Source: JBOGDS01 sp050743075
GTDB taxonomy: Bacteria > Actinomycetota > Actinomycetes > Jiangellales > Jiangellaceae
Length of the DNA stretch: 37,640 bases
Reading direction: 5' to 3'
Assembly: GCA_050743075.1 (NCBI GenBank)
Contig: JBOGDS010000032.1
Coordinates: 1-37,640, forward strand
The notes under the pieces are model-generated. The model saw only the letters and a program-made list of their open reading frames with translations, made no database searches and had not been told where the DNA came from. The translations under genes were made by a program, and so were the position numbers. Below are positions 32,392 to 37,640 of this stretch, piece after piece. Within the stretch, counting starts at the first letter, position 1, and each line of letters opens with the position of its first letter.

Positions 32392-33911
32392 CCTTTCCCT
32401 GGCTGACCACGCTGATCGCCGTCCCGGCACTCGGGGCCGTCCTCACGGCTCTGGTGCCGCGGGGCATGGAGCTGCCGGCCAAGAAGCTCGCGCTGTTCAT
32501 GGCGATCGTCACGGCCGTGCTCACAGCCATCGCCGCGATCGCATTCGTCAACGACGGCGGCGAACTGCAGTTCGTGGAGGAGTACACCTGGGTCGAGTCG
32601 TTCGGCGTGCACTGGGCGCTCGGCGCCGACGGCATCTCGCTGTCACTGATCCTGCTGACGGCCGTCGTCACGCCGATCGTGCTGATGGCGATGTGGCGCG
32701 AGGCCGAGGCCGAGCGGCGGAACCCCAAGCCGTTCTTCGCCCTCGTGCTGCTGCTCGAGGCGATGCTGATCGGCGCTTTCGCGGCGCGCGACGTGCTGCT
32801 CTTCTACATCCTGTTCGAGGCGATGCTCGTCCCGATGTACTTCCTGATCGGGCTCTACGGCGGGCCACAGCGGCGCTACGCGGCGGTGAAGTTCCTGCTG
32901 TACAACCTGGCCGGCGGGCTGATCATGCTGGCCGCTGTGATCGGGCTGTACGTGGAGTCCGTGCAGGCCGGGTCCGGGACGTTCCTGCTCTCCGACCTGG
33001 TCGCGCTGGACATCCCGGAGTCCACCCAGTGGTGGCTGTTCCTCGGGTTCATGTTCGCGTTCGCGATCAAGGCGCCGCTGTGGCCGTTCCACACCTGGCT
33101 GCCCGACGCGGCCGCCGAGGCGACGCCGGCCAACGCCGCATACCTGTCCGGCATCATGGACAAGGTCGGCACCTACGGCATGATCGCGCTGGCGCTGCCA
33201 CTGTTCCCGGACGCCGTGCGCGACTTCGCGCCGGCGATCGTCGTCCTTGCGGTCATCAGCGTCATATACGGCGCGCTGCTGGCGATCGGCCAGACCGACA
33301 TGAAGCGGCTGATCGCGTACACGTCGATCTCCCACTTCGGCTTCATCGTGCTCGGGATCTTCGCGCTCACCAGCCAGGGCGGCACGGGTGCCACGTTCTA
33401 CATGGTCGCCCACGGTTTGTCGACGGTGGCGCTGTTCGTCATCGTCGGCTTCATGATCACCCGGCGCGGTTCCCGCCAGGTGGGGGACTACGGTGGCGTG
33501 TCCCGGCCGGCACCGGTTCTGGCCGGGTCGTTCCTGTTCGCGGGCCTCGCCGGGCTGGCCCTGCCCGGCCTGGCGACGTTCGTCGGCGAGTTCATGATCC
33601 TGGTGGGGACGTTCAGCAGGTACCGGGTCGCGGCCGTGATCGCCACGGTCGGCACCATCCTGGCCGCGGTGTACATCCTGTGGCTGTACCAGCGGACGAT
33701 GACCGGTCCGTCCCGCGACGCGACCAGCGACTTCGTCGACCTGCGCCGCCGCGAGATGGTGATCGTCGCCCCACTGGTCGCCCTGATCCTTGCTCTCGGG
33801 TTCTTTCCGAAGCCGCTGCTCGACGTCATCGACGACGGTGTCGCGCCGGTGCTCACCGAGGTCCGGGTTCCCGATCCGGATCCGCTGCTCGTCGAAGGGA
33901 CGTCACCGTGA
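32388..33911 (+). CDS. nuoM: NADH-quinone oxidoreductase subunit M (antiporter-like)
   Basis: This is the middle proton-pumping subunit, homologous to Mrp antiporters. The 507-residue product has the signature LLFYILFEAMLVPMYFLIGL with the conserved Glu, KAPLWPFHTWLPDAAAEATP, YLSGIMDKVGTYGMIALALP, MKRLIAYTSISHFGFIVLGI, and GLALPGLATFVGEFMILVGT. Fourteen hydrophobic segments are expected. The GTG at 32388 overlaps nuoL and its stop overlaps nuoN, both as GTGA. Confidence 0.97.
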   Translation: MTFPWLTTLIAVPALGAVLTALVPRGMELPAKKLALFMAIVTAVLTAIAAIAFVNDGGELQFVEEYTWVESFGVHWALGADGISLSLILLTAVVTPIVLMAMWREAEAERRNPKPFFALVLLLEAMLIGAFAARDVLLFYILFEAMLVPMYFLIGLYGGPQRRYAAVKFLLYNLAGGLIMLAAVIGLYVESVQAGSGTFLLSDLVALDIPESTQWWLFLGFMFAFAIKAPLWPFHTWLPDAAAEATPANAAYLSGIMDKVGTYGMIALALPLFPDAVRDFAPAIVVLAVISVIYGALLAIGQTDMKRLIAYTSISHFGFIVLGIFALTSQGGTGATFYMVAHGLSTVALFVIVGFMITRRGSRQVGDYGGVSRPAPVLAGSFLFAGLAGLALPGLATFVGEFMILVGTFSRYRVAAVIATVGTILAAVYILWLYQRTMTGPSRDATSDFVDLRRREMVIVAPLVALILALGFFPKPLLDVIDDGVAPVLTEVRVPDPDPLLVEGTSP

Positions 33912-35461
33912 CCGCCCAGGATGGTCTGGTCGCCGGTTCTGCTCCGACTATCGAGTACTCCGCGCTGATGCCGATGCTCATCGTCTTCGGGGCGGCGATC
34001 CTCGGTGTGCTGATCGAGGCCTTCGCGCCGCGCCCGCCGCGGTATGCCTTGCAGGTCGGTGTCGCGCTGGTGGCGCTGGTGGCCGCGTTCGTGCAGGTGG
34101 TGCGGCTGGCCGGTACGTCCCTCGTGGGCGCAGAGGGGTCGGTGGCGATCGACGGCCCGGCGCTGTTCCTGCAGGGCGCGATCCTGGTGATGGCCGCGAT
34201 CAGCGTGCTGTTCTTCGCCGAGAGGCGGCTGGAAGGCGGTGGCGACGCGTTTGCGCCCGCGGCATCGTCGCTGCCGGGCGGCGCGGCGGAGCGCACCCTC
34301 GTGCAGCAGCGCGTGGTGCAGACGGAGGTGTACCCGCTGGCGATGTTCGCCGTCGGCGGCATGCTGCTGTTCCCCGCGGCCAACGACCTGCTGACGATGT
34401 TCGTCGCCCTCGAGGTGCTCTCGCTGCCCCTGTACCTGCTGTGCGGCATGGCCCGCCGGCGCCGGCTGCTCTCGCAGGAGGCGGCGCTCAAGTACTTCCT
34501 GCTGGGTGCGTTCTCGTCGGCGTTCTTCCTGTTCGGGACCGCGTTCATCTACGGGTTCGCGGGCTCGGTGCGGCTCTCGGACATCTCCGGCGCACTCGGC
34601 GCGCGGGTCGGGCAGGAAGGCCTGTTGCTCGCCGGGGTGGCGTTGATCGCCGTCGGGCTGATGTTCAAGGTCAGCGCGGTGCCGTTCCACGCCTGGACTC
34701 CGGACGTGTACCAGGGCGCGCCGACGCCGGTCACCGGGTTCATGGCGGCGTGCACGAAGCTGGCCGCGTTCGGTGCGCTGGCGCGGATCTTCTATGTGGC
34801 GTTCGGCGGCATGTCCAGCGACTGGCAGCCGTTGTTCTGGGCGATCGCGATCCTGACGATGATGGTCGGCGTCATCGTCGCCCTGACCCAGACCGACGTG
34901 AAGCGGATGCTCGCGTACTCGTCGATCGCGCATGCAGGGTTCGTGCTGACAGGGCTCGTCGCCGCCGACACGGTCGGTACGGCGTCGATGCTGTTCTACC
35001 TGGCGGCATACGGCTTCGCGACGGTTGGCGCCTTCGCCGTGATCACGCTGGTTCGCGACGCAGGGGGAGAGGCGACGCACCTCGCGTCGTGGGCCGGGCT
35101 CGGCCGCCGTTCGCCGGTCGTGGCGGCGGTCTTCGCCCTGTTCCTGCTCGCGTTTGCGGGTATTCCGCTGACCAGCGGGTTCGTGGGCAAGCTCGTGGTG
35201 TTCTCGGCCGCGATCGAGGGTGGTGCCCTTCCGTTGGTGATCGTCGGTGTCGTCGCCTCTGCCGTGGCCGCGTTCTTCTATGTCCGCGTCATCGTGCTGA
35301 TGTACTTCTCCGAACCTGCTCCCGACGGCCCGACGGTCGCGGTGCCGAGCGCGTGGACTACCGTCGGTATCGCGGTCGGGGTAGTGGCGACCGTGGGATT
35401 GGGGATCCTGCCCGGCCCGCTGCTGGACCTGGCGCAACAGGCGTCGGTCTTCGTCCGCTGA
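33908..35461 (+). CDS. nuoN: NADH-quinone oxidoreductase subunit N (antiporter-like)
   Basis: This is the third antiporter-like pump subunit, next to NuoK. The 517-residue product has FVALEVLSLPLYLLCGMARR (conserved Glu), LKYFLLGAFSSAFFLFGTAF, FKVSAVPFHAWTPDVYQGAP, TDVKRMLAYSSIAHAGFVLT and AGIPLTSGFVGKLVVFSAAI. GTG at 33908 overlaps the nuoM stop (GTGA). The polyprenyl synthase starts 24 nt downstream, so it is probably co-transcribed with nuo. Confidence 0.97.
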   Translation: MTAQDGLVAGSAPTIEYSALMPMLIVFGAAILGVLIEAFAPRPPRYALQVGVALVALVAAFVQVVRLAGTSLVGAEGSVAIDGPALFLQGAILVMAAISVLFFAERRLEGGGDAFAPAASSLPGGAAERTLVQQRVVQTEVYPLAMFAVGGMLLFPAANDLLTMFVALEVLSLPLYLLCGMARRRRLLSQEAALKYFLLGAFSSAFFLFGTAFIYGFAGSVRLSDISGALGARVGQEGLLLAGVALIAVGLMFKVSAVPFHAWTPDVYQGAPTPVTGFMAACTKLAAFGALARIFYVAFGGMSSDWQPLFWAIAILTMMVGVIVALTQTDVKRMLAYSSIAHAGFVLTGLVAADTVGTASMLFYLAAYGFATVGAFAVITLVRDAGGEATHLASWAGLGRRSPVVAAVFALFLLAFAGIPLTSGFVGKLVVFSAAIEGGALPLVIVGVVASAVAAFFYVRVIVLMYFSEPAPDGPTVAVPSAWTTVGIAVGVVATVGLGILPGPLLDLAQQASVFVR

Positions 35462-35485
35462 GACGCTGCTCGGGAGGCGCCGTTG

Positions 35486-36481
35486 GTGACGTCGTCAGGC
35501 CTGGGCATCCCCGACGTCGACCCTGTGTTCTCCGCGGCGGTCGCGGCGGGGCTGTCAGAGGTCGAGGAGCGGCTGGCAGAGGCCGTCAAGTCCGACGATG
35601 CGTTGCTTGCCTCGGCGTCACGGCACCTCGTCGCCGCCGGGGGCAAGCGGTTCCGCCCTCTGCTGGCGTTGGTGGCCGGGCACTTCGGTGACTTCGACGC
35701 GCCGGGCGTCGTCCGCGCTGCCGTCGTTGTCGAGCTGACCCACGTTGCGACGCTCTACCACGACGACGTGATGGACGAGGCTGTGCTGCGCCGGGGTTCG
35801 TCGTCGGCGAATGCCCGTTTCGGGAACACGGTGGCGATCCTGACCGGCGATTTCCTGTTCGCCCGGGCGTCGAACATCGCGGCCGATCTCGGCACCGAGT
35901 CGGTGCGCATCCAGGCGCGGACCTTCGAGCGACTCGTGCAGGGCCAGCTGCGGGAGACGCTGGGACCCCGCGCCGGTGAGGACCCGGTTGCGCACTGCCT
36001 GTCCGTGCTCTCGGACAAGACTGCGTCGTTGATCGCCACGTCGGCCCGGCTGGGGGCGCTGCACGCGGGTGCCCCTGCCTCGGTGGTGGACGTGCTGGCC
36101 CGCTACGGCGAGCGGATCGGGATGGCCTTCCAGCTCGCCGACGACCTGCTGGACATCGAGGGCTCCTCTGCTGCGTCCGGAAAGTTGCCGGGCACCGACT
36201 TGCGCGAAGGCGTGTCGACGCTGCCGGTGCTGTACGCGCGGCGCTCGACCGACCCGGCCGACGCCCGGCTGCGGTCGTTGTTGGCCGGCCCGCTGGTGGA
36301 CGACGCAGCGCACGCCGAGGTGCTGGCCCTGCTGCGCGCGCACCCGGCCATGGACGAGGCACGGGCGGAGGTCCGCCGCTGGGCCGAGGACGCCCGCGCC
36401 GTCCTGACACCGCTGCCCGACGTGCCGGCACGGCACGCACTCGAAGCCCTCTGCGATTCAGTCGTGGACCGCCCAGCCTGA
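35486..36481 (+). CDS. Trans-polyprenyl diphosphate synthase (menaquinone tail)
   Basis: This all-alpha E-type prenyltransferase builds the long isoprenoid diphosphate that MenA attaches to the naphthoquinone. The 331-residue product has GGKRFRPLLALVAGHF, the first Asp-rich motif HDDVMDEAVLRRG (DDVMD at 93-97), GDFLFARASNIAADLG, and the second Asp-rich motif QLADDLLDIEG (219-223). Bulky Thr-Leu-Tyr residues (TLYHDDVMD) lie before the first motif, which usually means a long product. Chain length (C35-C50) cannot be read exactly. GTG at 35486 was chosen over TTG at 35483, with GGGAGG upstream. It is equivalent in context to mycobacterial GrcC1, encoded near menJ. Confidence 0.93.
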   Translation: MTSSGLGIPDVDPVFSAAVAAGLSEVEERLAEAVKSDDALLASASRHLVAAGGKRFRPLLALVAGHFGDFDAPGVVRAAVVVELTHVATLYHDDVMDEAVLRRGSSSANARFGNTVAILTGDFLFARASNIAADLGTESVRIQARTFERLVQGQLRETLGPRAGEDPVAHCLSVLSDKTASLIATSARLGALHAGAPASVVDVLARYGERIGMAFQLADDLLDIEGSSAASGKLPGTDLREGVSTLPVLYARRSTDPADARLRSLLAGPLVDDAAHAEVLALLRAHPAMDEARAEVRRWAEDARAVLTPLPDVPARHALEALCDSVVDRPA

Positions 36482-36574
36482 ACCCGGCGGGGGCGTCGAT
36501 GTGGCGACCGGCCGTCCGCCGGGCCTGCTGGCATGCCTCGTAGACCCCCCGCGGGACGTACCGAAAGGATGACA

Positions 36575-37522
36575 GTGTCGATCTGGTGGCGGCTGGTAGC
36601 CGCCGTTGCGCTGGGCGTGGGTATGACGGCCTGTGCCGCCGAGTCCGATTCTGCCGAGGACCCGCCGACGCCTTCAGCGCATGCGTCGTCGCCGACAAGC
36701 CCGCTCGCGCTGGCCGAGCAGAGCGTCGTTTCCATCGAGGCCGGGCAGTCCGCCGGCGCGGGCGTCGTCCTGACCGCCGACGGCCACATCATGGTCAGCA
36801 ACACGGTGGCCGCCGGCGGTCCGGTGACGGTCACGTTCAGCGACGGCGGCTCCGGCACGGCTGTCCTCGTGGGTGCCGACCCGCGTACCGAGCTGGCAGT
36901 TGTCAGTGTGGATGGAGCGTCGGACCTCACGCCGGCGGTATTTGGTGACAGTGACGGCGTCCAGCCTGGAGACGAGGTGCAGTTGGTAGATGCTCCTGCG
37001 ACGCAGGCGGCGGTCGAGAGCGGCATTGTTCTCGACACGAGTAGCACGGTGGGCACTCTCAGCATGATCGAGACCGATCTCGCTGCCGGTCCCGGAACCT
37101 CAGGCCGGCCAGTGCTCAACGACGCTGGGGAGGTCATCGGCCTCCACATGGCGACGAGCACGGCCGCCGACGGGAGCGTGGTCGCCAGCTTTGCCATCCC
37201 GTCCAACATCGCCACGCGAGTCGCCGACCAACTCGCCGCCGGCCAGCAGCCGACCCACCCCTATCTTGGCGTCGAGGTCGATAACGCTCCCGATGGCGGG
37301 GCGTTGGTCCACGGCGTAGCCGCAGGCAGCCCGGCCGGGCAGGCCGGCCTCCAGCCGGGTGACGTGATCACCGGACTGGGTGGCCGCCCGGTCGAGGATG
37401 CCGACGACGTCCTGGCGGTCGTGATGTCCAGCGGTCTCGGCGACGAGGTCACAGTCACGTACACCCGCGACGGCTCCAGTCAGACCGTCACCGTAACGCT
37501 GGGCCAATCACCTGCGGGTTAG
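36575..37522 (+). CDS. HtrA-like lipoprotein with PDZ domain, probable pseudoprotease
   Basis: The 315-residue product has a lipoprotein signal (SIWWRLVAAVALGVGMTAC, Cys20), a Ser/Pro-rich linker, a trypsin-like domain (about 48-220) and a C-terminal PDZ domain (about 226-312: YLGVEV, SPAGQAGLQPGDVITGLGGR). The fold matches HtrA/DegP, but the triad is degraded. The usual NNHVV is SNTVA (Thr77 for His), DxLAV reads ELAVV (Glu106 for Asp), and GNSGGP is GTSGRP (Ser176 kept, oxyanion Gly changed to Arg). It is therefore likely non-proteolytic and may bind peptides or envelope proteins. GTG at 36575 has GAAAGGA at 5-nt spacing. An ATG at 36569 and another at 36533 are alternatives. Confidence 0.82.
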   Translation: MSIWWRLVAAVALGVGMTACAAESDSAEDPPTPSAHASSPTSPLALAEQSVVSIEAGQSAGAGVVLTADGHIMVSNTVAAGGPVTVTFSDGGSGTAVLVGADPRTELAVVSVDGASDLTPAVFGDSDGVQPGDEVQLVDAPATQAAVESGIVLDTSSTVGTLSMIETDLAAGPGTSGRPVLNDAGEVIGLHMATSTAADGSVVASFAIPSNIATRVADQLAAGQQPTHPYLGVEVDNAPDGGALVHGVAAGSPAGQAGLQPGDVITGLGGRPVEDADDVLAVVMSSGLGDEVTVTYTRDGSSQTVTVTLGQSPAG

Positions 37523-37640
37523 AGCCTGACTTCCGCAGAATGTAGGCACGAGTGGGACCCGGAAGGGGTGGGTGGCCTGGGCTTTTGCTCGTGCGGGGGC
37601 TGTGGGGTCGTGTTACTACGCGGCCGGCTGGGCGGTGCTA
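37523..37640. other. Right-edge non-coding stretch
   Basis: The last 118 bases follow the HtrA-like stop. No gene start, hairpin or repeat that could be trusted was found. A G/T-rich run ends at the window edge, so any feature here would be cut off. Confidence 0.5.

Noticed and set aside
1..37640. tRNA, rRNA, riboswitch or CRISPR loci
   Set aside because: No tRNA cloverleaf, rRNA-like sequence, regularly spaced repeat array or recognisable riboswitch leader was seen. Gaps between genes are all under 300 nt.

Overview
The window is a high-GC actinomycete chromosome segment. Support comes from the strong G/C bias at third codon positions, many GTG starts, the XRE/DUF5753, DUF397 and SAM-methyltransferase (Methyltransf_19) families, and a 14-subunit nuo operon next to menaquinone genes. 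Genus cannot be fixed by eye; a Streptomyces/Jiangella/Streptosporangiales-type organism would fit.

Region 1 (1-5.89 kb) differs from the rest. It opens with the last 26 codons of an IS3-family transposase. Next comes a heavily frameshifted aspartate:alanine antiporter (aspT) that contains a perfect (ACC)14 microsatellite. An intact aspartate 4-decarboxylase (aspD) and an intact second aspT follow. Last is the C-terminal remnant of an M48-type metalloprotease on the minus strand. At about 5.89 kb this remnant is joined directly to the N-terminal two thirds of an unrelated F420-type (LLM) oxidoreductase. The join is either a deletion/insertion scar or an assembly chimera.

Region 2 (6.5-9.3 kb) holds a small DUF4229 membrane protein and a minus-strand module of DUF397 protein, XRE/DUF5753 regulator and SAM-methyltransferase. 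Perfect palindromes lie in both upstream regions of the regulator pair.

Region 3 (9.4-19.75 kb) is a menaquinone cluster. menB-menE-menA run on the minus strand. A lipoprotein gene, menC and menD run on the plus strand. menF is on the minus strand, and menG and menJ (geranylgeranyl-reductase family) are on the plus strand. menH is not in the window. Several start codons lie 6-8 nt after a TANNNT box, suggesting leaderless transcripts.

Region 4 (19.8-35.5 kb) is a complete nuoABCDEFGHIJKLMN operon for proton-pumping NADH:menaquinone oxidoreductase. It is followed by a trans-polyprenyl diphosphate synthase that probably makes the menaquinone tail. Most nuo junctions are 4-nt ATGA/GTGA overlaps. 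An unannotated 28-codon ORF fills the nuoF-nuoG gap with such overlaps at both ends. A palindrome closely matching the Rex (NADH/NAD+ sensor) operator lies just upstream of menJ-nuo, tying quinone modification and complex I to redox state.

Region 5 (36.5-37.6 kb) carries a secreted HtrA/PDZ-like lipoprotein whose catalytic His and Asp are replaced, so it is probably a pseudoprotease. Overall, the window encodes the quinone, the enzyme that reduces it and the quinone's isoprenoid tail. A transposon-associated Asp/Ala module of unclear origin is attached on the left.
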